Below are positions 53,110 through 63,794 of a DNA stretch of 64,000 bases, in pieces (the first letter of the stretch is position 1; the number at the start of each line of letters is the position of its first letter). The notes under the pieces are model-generated. The model saw only the letters and a list, made by a program, of their open reading frames with translations, searched no databases and had not been told where the DNA came from. The stretch covers positions 8,260,892 to 8,324,891 of the forward strand of contig CM064748.1 in the NCBI GenBank assembly GCA_032717465.1. Direction: 5' to 3'. The position numbers and the translations under genes were made by a program. Source of the DNA: Coenobita brevimanus. Lineage: Eukaryota > Arthropoda > Malacostraca > Decapoda > Coenobitidae.

Positions 53110-53935
53110 ACATTAAGTAAGCTGGTATTTTCGTATTTTTGCAGCTTATTTCATGTATCTTAGTTAAAAGAAAAAACTACTACGAGCCGGTGAATAAAAC
53201 CCACACTTGTAGACGAAGAATATAATTACCAAACAGTTTCGGTGGACACTGCCACCATCTTCAGTGGTCAAGATAGTGAGAGGGAGTGACGTACTGACTA
53301 TACAAGGGTTCCTTTTTATGCCTGTGTGTGTGTGAAAGTGTGGGGTAAAGGTGAGGTGGGGTGGGGTAGATTGTAAGCGGGGATTAAGCAAGGGGGGGAT
53401 TTTGGGGGGGCACATTACCGGACAGGTCAGGTGTAATTCCTATCTGACATTACCTGTGTCATAGCAGGAAGGGATGTCCCTTCCTGCTACGACACAGGTA
53501 AGGTCAGATAGGAATTACACCTGACCTGTCCGGTAATGTCCCCCCCAAAATCCCCCTTGGGTTAATCCCCGCTTACAATCTACCCCACCCCACCTCACCT
53601 TTACCCCACCCTTCCACACACACACACGCATAAAAAGGAACCCTTGTATAGTCAGTACGTCACTCCCTCTCACTATCTTGACCACTGAAGATGGTGGCAG
53701 TGTCCACCGAAACTGTTTGGTAATTATATTCTTCGTCTACAAGTGTGGGTTTTATTCACCGTCTTTGATTATCACACAAGAGTGATTCATCCAGCCAATA
53801 CTACGAGCTCTGTATCTTTTCATAGCCCTTCTTCGTGACTAGCATCGTATTCTAGTTATCTATAGTTACAACTGAGCATTCAAGTTGGAGGGATCTCAAC
53901 TTTAAGCAATTACAGTAAACAAACAAACAAAAAGC
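53110..53935 (+). mobile_element. MITE-T copy interrupted by a palindromic insertion
   Basis: The left part, 53110-53186, ends 'aaaaaactactacgag'. The right part, 53799-53935, starts 'tactacgagctctgtatc' and runs to 'taagcaattacagtaaac'. The duplicated 9-mer tactacgag is the target of the insertion. Confidence 0.75.
53187..53798. mobile_element. 612-bp head-to-head palindromic element, 9-bp TSD (Penelope-type layout proposed)
   Basis: Arms of about 285 bp, nearly identical, meet at 53475. Only the right side continues, for 38 bp (53761-53798), before the TSD. tactacgag flanks it at 53178-53186 and 53799-53807. Each arm carries CTGAAGA, a GGTGG/CCACC stem and GAAAC in the order of a hammerhead core (53685-53713 on +, 53235-53264 on -). 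Inverted terminal copies with one-sided short extension resemble Penelope-like element insertions. No RT is present. Confidence 0.7.
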
Positions 53936-54380
53936 AAGTGTCGTCCTCTTGACCTCTCGTCTTCGCAGGAATGCAGCGGTGGCGCCATCTTGTGCGTGGA
54001 ATGCGTGAAGTGCAGGCTCTTGAGTGGAAGGAGCACGGAGCCACGGGAGACTTAATAATATTCGCTAGTCAGCCAGTCTAGAAGCCTGGGACATTTGCCT
54101 GAAATAATAATAATAATAATAATAATAATAGAAATAACAAAAAAAACAGTCATATACATAATTCAATATCTTAGCCACTCAATCTGTCCATTCCGCCCCT
54201 TTAGTACGAGACGCATTTCTCTAAGCTATTTTTTCTAACATGGGAGGTTCGATACGTTTGATTGAGCCTATCCATAAGACTCCTAAAACTGAGTAAATGC
54301 CTCTGAAAGCTGCAAAATATAAAATATAAAACGTCTATATGATATAAAAACCTTTGTTCACCTCCGGGACTCGATCTGTG

Positions 54381-56900
54381 TTAGATAAGACTGGTTTGGT
54401 TAAGGTACGGTAGGGATGGGATTGTTGTGGCAGGGTGGGGTAGCGTTGGGTCGGTTATGGCCAGGTGGGGTAAGGTTGGGTTAGTTTTGGCAGGACGGCG
54501 TAGGATTGGGCCGGTTTTGGCAGGGTAGGGTAGGACTGGGTCGGTTTTGGCAGGGTGGGGTAGGACTGGGTCAGTTTTGGCAGGATGGGGAAGGGTTGGT
54601 CGTGTTTGGCAGGGTGGAGTAGGACAGGGTTGGTTTTGGCAGGGTGGGGTAGGATCGGGTCGGTTTTGACAGAGTGAGGTTAGATTGGGCTGATTATGCC
54701 GAGGTAGGGTAGGGATGGGTCGGTTATGGCAGGGTTGAATAGAGGTGGGTCGATTAGGGCAGGCGAGGGTAAGCATGGGTAGGTTATGGTTGCGTTTGGG
54801 AGGGTAGGATAGGTTATGGCAGGGTAAGATAGGGCTGGGTGGTGGTGGACTGGGTAAGGTAGGGCTGGGTAGGGTAGGGTAGGCTGAATCAGGGTAGTGT
54901 AGGGTACAGAAGAGAGGTGGGTATAACTGCCGTTTAGTTTCGTCATATCCAACGCCTATTTCACTCAGTTATACTACACTGTCTCATCATATTTGGGGCG
55001 ATCTTCTCTACGATTTTTGTTCTTCCCCGCTTAGTTCAGTCCTTTAGTTCATTCATGACCCTTGGCTTTCCTTTTTATTTTTTTTTTTTTATGTGGTGGA
55101 GCGCAGGTGCACGAGGCTAGACCACCATAAGTCCAGAATATTTAAGGGTAGGCCACCAAACTACGGCCTGGTAACGTCTACATGTCAAAACATCTGTCCA
55201 CCTCTGGGACTTGAACTGCGGAGCGCTGGACACAGAGCTCTCGGTTTGCGGATGTCACTTTTACTCTTTGCTAGCTTCTGACGATATCCTACAGCTTCAG
55301 AAAACCCTCTTAGGATGACGGGACAGAATCATGTAACCCTTCAGACCAAGAACGATTTATTTACTTTGTCCTAGCTGACCGCACGATTTTATTCAATTTA
55401 GGAGATCCCCTGACAGAGAAGGGGTTGATGCTGGCTGTATCTAACCCCTCAAATTGACGAAATTCCTCTCCAGAGCTGAAGAAAATCGTCTGGAGAAAGA
55501 ATGAAGAAAACTGAAGAAAGTGTTAGAGTGAAAAATGAGTTAGATAAGATTGGTTTGGTTAGGGCAGGGTAGGGTTGGGTCGGTTATGCCAGGGTGGGGT
55601 AGGGTAGGGTCGGTTTTGGCAGGGTGAGGTAGGACTGGGATAATTTTGGCAGGGTGGGGTAGGACTTGGATGGTTTTTGCAGGGTGGGGTAAGATTGGGT
55701 CGGTTATGGCAGGGTGGGGTAGGGATGGGTCGGTCTTGGCAGGGTGGGGGAAGGGACGGGTCGGTCTTGGCAGGGTGGGGTAAGATCGGGTCGGTTTTGG
55801 CAGGATTGGGTCGGATATGGCAGGGTGGGGGTAAGATCGGGTCGGTTTTGGTAGGGTGGGGTAGGATTGGGTCGATTTTGGCAGGGTGGGGTAGGGATGG
55901 GTCGGTCTTGGCAGGATGGGGTAGGATTGGATCGGATATGGCAGGGTAGGGTAAGATCGGGTCGGTTTTGGCAGGGTGGGGTAGGATTGGGTCGGTTTTG
56001 GCAGGGTGGAAAAGGATTGGTTGGGTTTGGCAGGGTGGAGTAGGACTGGGTTGGTTTTGGCAGGGTGGGGTAGGATTGTGTCGGTCTTGACAGGGTGGGG
56101 TAAGGTTGGATTGGTTTTGGCAGTATGGGGTAGGGATGGGATGAGTTGCGTTTGGGAGGGTAGGATAGGTTATGGCAGGGTAGGATAGGGCTGGGTGGTG
56201 GTGGGTTGGGCTGGATAGGGTAGTGTAGGGCTGGGTAGGGTAGGGTAGGCTGAATCAGGGTAGTGTAGGGTACAGAAGAGTGGTGGGTATAACTGCCGTT
56301 TAGTTCCGTCATATCCAACGCCTATTTCACTCAGTTATACTACACTGTCTCATCAAATTTGGGGCGATCTTCTCTACGATTTTTGTTCTTCTCCGCTTAG
56401 TTCAGTCCTTTAGTTCATTCATGACCCTTGGCTTTCCTTTTTTTTTTTTTTTTTATGAGGTGGAGCGCAGGGGCACGAGGCTAGACCACCATTAGTCCAG
56501 AATATTAAAGGGTAGGCCACCAAGCTACGCCCTGGTAACGTCTACACGTCAAAACATCTGTCCACCTCTGGGACTTGAACCGCGGAGCGCTGGACGCAGA
56601 GCTCTCGGTTTGCGGATGTCACTTTTACTCTTTGCTAGCTTCTGACGATATCCTACAGCTTCAGAAAACCCTCTTAGGATGACGGGACAGAATCATTTAA
56701 TCTTTCAAGCCGAGAACAACTTATTTACATTGTCCTAGCTGACCGCATGATTTTATTCAGCTTAGGAGATCCCCTGATAGAGATGGGGTTGATGATGGCA
56801 GTATTTAACCCTTCCAGTTCGAAATTTCTCTCTACTGTAGAGGTGAAGAAAATCATCCGAAGGTAGAGAGAAGAAAACAGGAAAAGTAATGTAGTGGTGA
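54381..56900. repeat. Tandem duplication of a unit of about 1.2-1.35 kb containing G-rich minisatellite
   Basis: Copy 1: 54381-55537. Copy 2: 55540-56900. Each starts 'gttagataag.ttggtttggt', has a roughly 30-bp unit array (gggtcggttttggcagggtg), then identical flanking DNA ('ataactgccgtttagtt', 'gatgacgggacagaatcat'). Copy 2 has about 150 bp more minisatellite. A third start is visible from 56910. Long Pro-rich frames are translated repeat. On the - strand of each copy, 'gcgctccgc.gttcaagtcc' looks like a B box. Confidence 0.9.
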
Positions 56901-57118
56901 AAGGGCTGTACAGGGGAGGGTAGGTTAAAGTAGGGTAGAGTTGGGTCGGCAATGGCAGGGTAGGGTAGGGTAGGCTGAGGTAGGCTAGTGTAGGGTTGAG
57001 AAGAGTAGGGTAGGGTAAATTGAACTGAATAAGTATATACAATAAAATCTGGCGATACAACAACCAGGGTCATATGCCGCCGGACGACAACGAGAATAAA
57101 AGCACTCGAAAAGATGAA
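56901..57118. repeat. Short G-rich (gggtagggta) tract
   Basis: Continuation of the minisatellite type above, then 'gacaacgagaataaaagcac' before the CA run. Confidence 0.6.
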
Positions 57119-57119
57119 A

Positions 57120-57187
<68 letters not shown>
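57119..57187. repeat. (CA)n microsatellite
   Basis: Clean run of about 34 CA units. Confidence 0.95.
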
Positions 57188-57189
<2 letters not shown>

Positions 57190-57349
57190 TGATGCAGCAA
57201 TTCAAAAATTGCCCCAAGAACAACTTTCTGAAGTTTGTCAAACATTTCATGCAACACCCTGTATGGGAAATTTGGATAAAATATTGGTGATATAATTCCC
57301 TAACTGTGTGCCATTCCCAACAGAATCTGAGCAGTCTAATGAGTCCACG

Positions 57350-58315
57350 CTTTGAAGGTTGGGTTGAAACAGGGATGTGTCATGTCTCCATGGTTGTTCA
57401 ATCTGTACATGGATGGGGTAATAAAAGAGGTACAAGGTAGGGTAGTGGATGTTGGAGTGGCCCTGGTGAGAGAGGATAGTGTTTGGAAACTTCCTGTACT
57501 GTTGTTTGCAAATGATACTGTGCTGTTGAGTGAAGACGAAGGAGAGCTGCAAGGATTGGTGGATGAGTTTGGGGGAGTGTGTAAGAAACGGAATCTAAAG
57601 GTGAATGTAGGGAAGAGTAAAGTGATGGTCTTTGAGAGAGGTGAAGCCAGTGAATGTACAGCGAGGTTGGATGGTGAGGAATTGGAAAATGTGAGTACGT
57701 TTAAGTACTTGGGTAGTGTGATGAGTAAGGATGGAGGTTTGGAGGGTGAAGTGCTTGAAAGGGTACAGCAGGGAAGAAAGGTTGCTGGTTCTTTGAAAGC
57801 AGTGATAAGAAACAGGGAAGTGAGCATCGAAGTGAAAAAGTTACTACATGACAGTACTGTGATACCAACTCTAACGTATGCAAGTGAAGCTTGGACGTTG
57901 TTGGAAGGACACAAGTCAAGAGTGAGAGCAGTGGAAATGAGTTATTTAAGAGGAGCCTGTGGAGTCACATGGAGAGACAGGCTGACGAATGAGGATATAA
58001 AGGAGCGTTGTGGTGTGGATGTGGATGTGATAGGAAGCGTTAGGAGAACACACTGAGGTGGTTTGGCCATGTGGAGAGGATGGAGGGTGAAAGACTGACG
58101 AAGAGAATGTATGTGAGTGAGGTGGAGGGGGGAAGAGGGAGGGGGAGGCCGAGGATGAGATGGAGGGATGTGGTGGAGAGGTATATGAGAGAGGGGGGTG
58201 TGAGTTGGGAGCAGGGCAGTGAAATGGCGGGGGACAGGGCGACTTGGAGGCGATTTGTTTGTGGCCACCCCAAACGGGATTGAGGCGTTTGGCAATAGAT
58301 AGAGATAGATAGAAG
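57350..58315 (+). mobile_element. LINE-B 3' half (right-arm copy)
   Basis: Encodes VGLKQGCVMSPWLFNLYMDG, then LLFANDTVLL. The catalytic FADD has become FAND, so this copy is dead, while the left-arm copy keeps FADD. It then continues to GSVRRTH, with the same lost A as the left arm, and on to GRGRPRMRWRDVVERYMR and the tail. It begins abruptly at the duplication breakpoint. Confidence 0.92.
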
Positions 58316-59489
58316 ATTAAATAACTAAAACTAACTCTGATTTGAACTAATACACATCTGGTCCACAGGTCGTGCTGGAGTCTGCTGCCTTGTTGCTGCT
58401 TCCTTGCCACACTGGTCATACGCTGCTGAAGTTTGGTCTGCCCTGCCGTGAGAAGCCTGACGGTGGTGTGGTGTCTTCCCCTACTCTGAGATGCCTGGTG
58501 GTGTGGTGGTGGTGGTGGTGGTGGTGGTGGTGGTGGTGGCGGCGGCGGCGGCAGGGTGTCGTGTCTTCCCCAGCCGTGAGAGTACTTGCTGCTGCTGCTG
58601 GTGATCTGCCCTGACCTGCCGAGAGAAGCCTGGTGGTGATGGTGTGATCTGCCTTGCAAGTCCAGGATGTTCTGTGGACAAATGCTACTTTTGAATGCAT
58701 ATTTTATATTGCTGTCTCTGTTAATGTATTTTGTACTGAAGTATTAATAATGAAAACTTAAATTTTCTGTCTTGTTTCATTACCTTTTTAACTGTGGCTT
58801 TGACTTAATATAGGTGATAAGTATATTGCGCTCTGCAGTCTTGTGTGTTGTGGGGACGGCTTTTGTGATGAGCTAAGACATTCTGATCGCTTCACCAAAT
58901 TACTACTCAGCCGTGTGATCAGTGGACATAAAAGATTATACAATACAATGATATACAGCTAAGCATAAAAAAGGTTATGGGAATTCTCCACCATGCAATC
59001 AATGGACCTAAATTAAAGCCTATATTATAAAGGTAAGTCTGAAGAGGGTTGTGGGAAGTAGATAATGATGCAGGGTAGACACTGGTAATGTTCACTGAGC
59101 CGTGCCCGCAACACACAAGAACTGGGTGGCGTAATATATGGACCACCTTGTATAATGAGAGGCCGTAAGTGTGTGCTGACTCACAAACTTGCCACCAATG
59201 CCCCGTCATAACTATTACTGTGTCTTGTAGGAAGCACAAAGAAAACAGGCCACAGAATACCTCCTTGTCTCTTGTTCCTCCTACACAAACATACACGCCT
59301 TTCACTTTAACTTGGCAAGAGTTTTATTTAAAGCATACCAGAATGTCAGGCAGATCAGTAGCAGAAGTAGACAATACTACCGCCCTACATTCTTTCCACA
59401 GCACTCATTCGTGGCTAACATCATACTCTAGTGATAACTATCGCTACTACTCGGCAAACTGTATGGAAACTATAAGCTATCTGTCTAAC

Positions 59490-59645
59490 CATCTATCTAT
59501 AGCCAGACGACTTAATCCCGTAAGAGGTGGCCACAAACAAGTCGCCTCTATGCCACCCTGTCCCCTGTCATTATGCATCACTCCCCCTAATTCACACACA
59601 CCCTCTCTCATATACATCCCAACTCCATCCTCCACTTATAAGTAA
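59490..59645 (-). mobile_element. LINE-B tail fragment (right-arm copy)
   Basis: 'atagccagacgacttaatcc' and 'gaggtggccacaaacaagtc'. Pairs with 45495-45662. Confidence 0.75.
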
Positions 59646-59989
59646 TACATTAAAACAACCGTGAATTACTGCCGCACAAGCTGAGCCGTAATCATATCCA
59701 ACACAAACACGAAGGAGCTTTAAAGAACAGAAAACAATACCTTGATAGCAGAAGACACTAAGACCACAAGTACTGACAGCCTACACCAAGAAACATAACT
59801 AATTTCAGTCAGAGACCAAGTGAATATGAGAGGCACACAGTTCATCACTTCAGCTCAAGATCCGTCCCACCTTTGTAACCTTATGTTGCATCATCCTCTC
59901 CACAAAGAAACAAAATCGAACAACCGCCCAACACTACACAGATTATCTTTGCAACATATCCCCTCCTCCACCCGACTCTACACTTCCCA

Positions 59990-60300
59990 GACACATACAT
60001 AAACACACAAACACCCCAGCCAGCCAAAACTTTCTATACCAAACACATACATAAACACACAGACACCCCGGCCAGCCAAAACTTTCTATACCAAACACAT
60101 ACATAAACACACACACACCCCAGCCAGCCAAAACTTTCTATACCAAACACATACATAAACACACACACACCCCGGCCAGCCAAAACTTTCTATACCAAAC
60201 ACATACATAAACACACAGACACCCCAGCCAGCCAAAACTTTCTATACCAAACACATACATAAACACACAGACACCCCGGCCAGCCAAAACTTTCTGCCAA
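59990..60300 (-). repeat. 52-bp tandem repeat, 6 copies
   Basis: 'ccagccaaaactttctatac' occurs six times; four in the left arm. Confidence 0.9.
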
Positions 60301-61499
60301 ACAGCATCCTTCATGTGCCACCACCAGACATACACCCTTCAGACACTGCCGAACCCAGAGACACGAGTACACCAACCTTCCCTGCTACAATACTAACACA
60401 AAATATAACACACATAAAATCCCCTGTGCTCATACTGCAAAGTGGCACCCCCACAGCACAGCACACCCACTCATTTCCTGCACCACACCACCACAACACA
60501 GACAGTCCTTCAATATAACACTGGGTTCACATCCAGAGGAGCCTAAGATGTAACAAGAACAACAACAACAACTCAGGCCAAGTTAAAGTGAAACGAATAT
60601 AGTTACGAAAGGAAAATTATTTCAAGTTATTTTGTAAGCGCTTCGGGTACACAGAGTTACAAGGCCACAGGGAACGAACTGCATACCGAGGGTTATAATA
60701 CTGTGGCGGCTTAGGGGGCTTTATACAACCTTTTCTTCAGTGATTTATTGTTCAACCGAGCAAGTGTAGAGAGCAAGCAAGCGAGAACATTATATGACAT
60801 GGTATAATAGGGTGGCAGAGAAATGCGCCAAGACTGTGTTGTCTAGGAAACTATTAAAGCAACAACGGATCTATGGACAGCATTAGAAACCTAGTAAAAA
60901 AATAACAGGAGTTACTTGAGGGACTTTTCTCAAAATTTGCCGTGCCAGTTCTGATAAAAGGAAAATAAAAGTACCAAACTGAGCACCAGAACCGAGTTAT
61001 TCTAGAAGATTTTAAAGCTACTGCAGATCTGTTCAGACAGCTGGAAAGCTTATGAAGAAGCAATTGGTACTACTTAAGTTAAATAGACTTAGCTTTTAAC
61101 ATCAAGCGAGATGGATGGATGGATGGATGGATGGGTGGATGTGGAATCGTGGATGCTTGGACCGATGGTAGAGTTCCTGCTGTTTCGTCCTTCCACCTGC
61201 CGACAAAAATCATCATCAATATCATCATCATCATTATCATCATCATAATCATCATCATCGTAGTTGTCGTCCTCATTACCACCATCATCATCATCATTAT
61301 TTACACCGTCATTCTCGTTACCATTACCATTCTCCTCCTCATCATCATCATCATCGTATTATCATCATCACCTACCTTTCTATCTATATCTGTTTATCTA
61401 CAGTATAGCCAGACGCCTTAATCCCGTAAGGGGTGACCACAAGCAAATCGCCTTCATGATGTACTGTCCTCTACCATTTAGCTCAAGTATCCCAGTCAT

Positions 61500-61867
61500 C
61501 TTTTCTACACGAGTCCCTAAGGGATTGACTATTTCCATATCATCATGATTTAAAATAATTAGTAAAATATTTAGCTGTTTGGAAAGCAAAGAATGTGTGC
61601 GAACATATGTTCCATTACAAATATCCTTCATCAGATTAGACTGAGAAAAATGCTGAGTGTTGACTGCTGTGCCTACTGGGAGACAAAGCAAAGTTTGAAT
61701 GCTCTTTCGGAAAAGAATGCAAAACCCACACCATTTAACCTCTTTCATGCATCCCCTAATCATTTTCATTTCCGTCCCAAGCACCACTTCCTGTGGTGGA
61801 ACTAGCTCACAGCGAGAGGAAAAAAAATTTCTTCTGCTGTATTCACTCCCAATATTACTCAAATTAA
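61500..61867 (-). pseudogene. Fragment of an unidentified protein-coding sequence, open throughout
   Basis: The - strand frame is open across the whole segment: ...MKEVKWCGFCILFRKSIQTL, LCLPVGTAVNTQHFSQSNLM, SLLSKQLNILLIILNHDDME and IVNPLGTR. The DD-[MF]-E-[IV]-x-NPLG pattern recalls a family of uncharacterised animal proteins often found in repetitive or zinc-finger-like genes. That is memory, not a search. It has neither start nor stop of its own, so it is an internal piece of an mRNA-like sequence. Confidence 0.45.
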
Positions 61868-61986
61868 TACCACGGCCATACCACGTTGAGTACACCGCTT
61901 CCCGTTCGATCAGCGAAGTTAAGCAACGTTGGGTCTGGTTAGTACTTGGATGGGTGACCGCCTGGGAACACCAGATGCTGTTGGCA
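61868..61986 (+). rRNA. 5S rRNA-like head of a SINE (5S-derived retroposon)
   Basis: 119 nt align end to end with animal 5S rRNA: 'ccataccacgttgagtacac', 'gatcagcgaagttaagcaac', 'ggttagtacttggatgggtg', 'accgcctgggaacacc' and 'gatgctgttggc'. The internal promoter (A box, intermediate element, C box) looks intact. There is no T-run terminator after it and the SINE tail follows directly, so it is a 5S-derived SINE and not an array gene. Confidence 0.85.
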
Positions 61987-62099
61987 TCCCTACGTCAAGT
62001 GGGGTTGGTGGAGGATTAGTGCCCCTCCCTGTAAAACAATTAACTCTAAGCCCTTGGCCACCCCGTTTGGGATACATGGCGTCTGGCAATGGATGAATG

Positions 62100-62650
62100 A
62101 ATGAATCCCAGTCATATGTTTGTACTCTTTCCCTCCATCTCATCGTCGGTCTCCCCCTCCCCCTCTATCCTTCCAGCTAACTCATGTGCACTCTTCTAGT
62201 CATTTTCTTATTGGCCATCCTCTCCACATGGCCAAACCATCTCGAAGTGTTCCTCTTAACGCTTTCAGTCTCATCCACATCAGCATCACAACGCTCCTTC
62301 ATCTGCCCATTTGTCTGTCTGTCTCTCTATGAAACTCCACATGCTCCTCTCAAGTAGCTCATTTCCACCGCTCTCACTCTTGACTTGCGTCCTTTCAACA
62401 AGATCCAAGCTTCACTTCCATACTTTAAAGTGGGAATCACAGCATGCAGTGCCCTTTTTTTTTAACACTTTCATCCTCAGTTCCCTCTTCCTAATTACTG
62501 CTTTTTAGAGAACAAGCAACCCTCCTTCCCTGACGCATCATTCCAGTCACTTCATCCTCTAATCTTCCATCCTTATTCATCACATTACATAAATACTTAA
62601 ATGCACTCATATTCTTCCATTTCCTGACTATGCAGCCTCACTGTGCATTC
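62100..62650 (-). mobile_element. LINE-B old-subfamily fragment (right arm, longer)
   Basis: The - strand carries the GRGRPTMRW-type block, HVERMANKKMTRRVHMS, then RDRQTNGQMKERCDADVDET and upstream RT-end remnants. The 3' end of the same copy is 61400-61499, so the 5S-SINE splits it. Confidence 0.8.
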
Positions 62651-63015
62651 TGTAACCTCATACGTTGAGATGTTAAAGCATCACCACCATCAGCATCAAC
62701 ATCATTATCACCATCAATATCATCACCATCAGCCTGTGACACACCACTGCATGATAAGGACCCTCTCACCTTTCTCCACTCTGATCCAATGATTGTTAGC
62801 CAGTTCCGTCCTTGCTCGGTAGATCTGCATCATATGATCTCTCCATCTTGTTCTCTGTGCACCTCTTCTTCTCACTCCATCTCTGGCTTGCCATTCAGTT
62901 ACGCTCGCTCTCCTTCTGTTATCTCTTCTGTGAAAGACGTGACCTGAGGTGTGTGTGTGTGGAGTTACCTGGAAACAAGCTCAGAATTACTAGATGCGGG
63001 AGCTTCAGGACCCTT
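62651..63015. other. Repeat remnants, no gene recognised
   Basis: CAT/CAC trinucleotides at 62670-62730, then 'agcctgtgacacaccactgc', which also appears reversed at 40735-40755, then unassigned sequence. Confidence 0.4.
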
Positions 63016-63024
63016 TGGTTAATC

Positions 63025-63205
63025 CCCTTGGTGTGGTGTGGTAACGTTTGGGGTGATGTGGTGTGGTAAAGTTTGGGGTGGTGTGGTGTGGGGTGGTGTG
63101 GTGTGGGGTTTTGTGGTGTGGGGTTTTGTGGTGTGGGGTTTTGTGGTGTGGGGTTTTGTGGTGTGGTGTGGTATGGTATGGTATGGTATGGCGTGTTGTG
63201 GTGCT
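63025..63205. repeat. GTGTGGGGTTTT tandem array
   Basis: About twelve copies of tggtgtgggg/tttgtggtgtgg variants, absent from the left arm. Confidence 0.9.
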
Positions 63206-63639
63206 GTGCGGCTTCACTGTCCCTAAAATCTAGAGGAATGTAGAACCTCGTTCAAAAATCATTAGTGAGAAGCAGATGGACATGGCCGCTCTTTGATGTG
63301 CCCTGATAAAACGTAAACAAAACGTGTGTTGCATCCTCACAACTAAACCAATATAAATAAGGATAATTATTCCATTTAAATCATTCACGGTCCAGAGAAA
63401 GACCAAAACTGAGCTACTATTTCGGACACACATCCATCCCTTTCCTTGCGATAAATAAAGAGACAGTGAACAATGATTTTTGAAACCCATTGAGTGACCT
63501 TAGGAATCCAGTATGTTTTTTTCAGAATATAGTGTAAATGTTTAGTATTTGTATGGCCAAGAAGAGCAATATCCCTGACCTCATTTGCACTCTTATGATA
63601 TAAATAGTTCGAGTGTGAGGGAAATGCTGTACACACGCA

Positions 63640-63670
63640 CGCACGCACGCAAATACACACAAGCATGCGC

Positions 63671-63704
<34 letters not shown>

Positions 63705-63735
63705 TCTCTCTCTCTCTCTCTCTCTCTCTCCTACA
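63640..63735. repeat. (CA)n and (CT)n microsatellite
   Basis: Right-arm counterpart of 41120-41230, with a longer CT run and shorter CA run. Confidence 0.9.
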
Positions 63736-63794
63736 CACAGTCACCAACTACATTTGAAGAGAAACGAAAAACAAGAGGTGACTCAGCCATAGAC

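Larger units (their letters stand above)
61500..62106 (+). mobile_element. Chimeric 607-bp retro-insertion: antisense gene fragment + 5S-derived SINE + LINE-B-type tail
   Basis: cccagtcat flanks it at 61491-61499 and 62107-62115, and the left arm has the uninterrupted site (near 41530-41540). The order is 61500-61867 coding-like on the - strand, 61868-61986 5S rRNA-like, 61987-62090 SINE tail ('gttggtggaggattagtgcc', 'ggccaccccgtttgggat', 'ggcgtctggcaatgg'), and an ATGA run. The tail matches SINE-1 over about 100 bp. Confidence 0.9.

Noticed and set aside
53685..53713. A functional hammerhead ribozyme
   Set aside because: Core words and stem II are present, but bases before CTGA and after the GGTA do not pair to form stem I. 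Kept only as hammerhead-like.
53957..54072. Possible terminal exon after 'cgtcttcgcag' (MQRWRHLVRGMREVQALEW...)
   Set aside because: Only one acceptor and about 35 codons; no partner exon or family match, so not listed as a gene.
55704..56318. 204-aa Pro/Thr-rich ORF on the - strand, collagen- or mucin-like
   Set aside because: Translated G-rich minisatellite; the repeat varies between the two tandem copies without frame conservation.
61868..61986. A bona fide 5S rRNA gene
   Set aside because: No terminator T-run, and it is fused to a SINE tail inside a TSD-flanked insertion.
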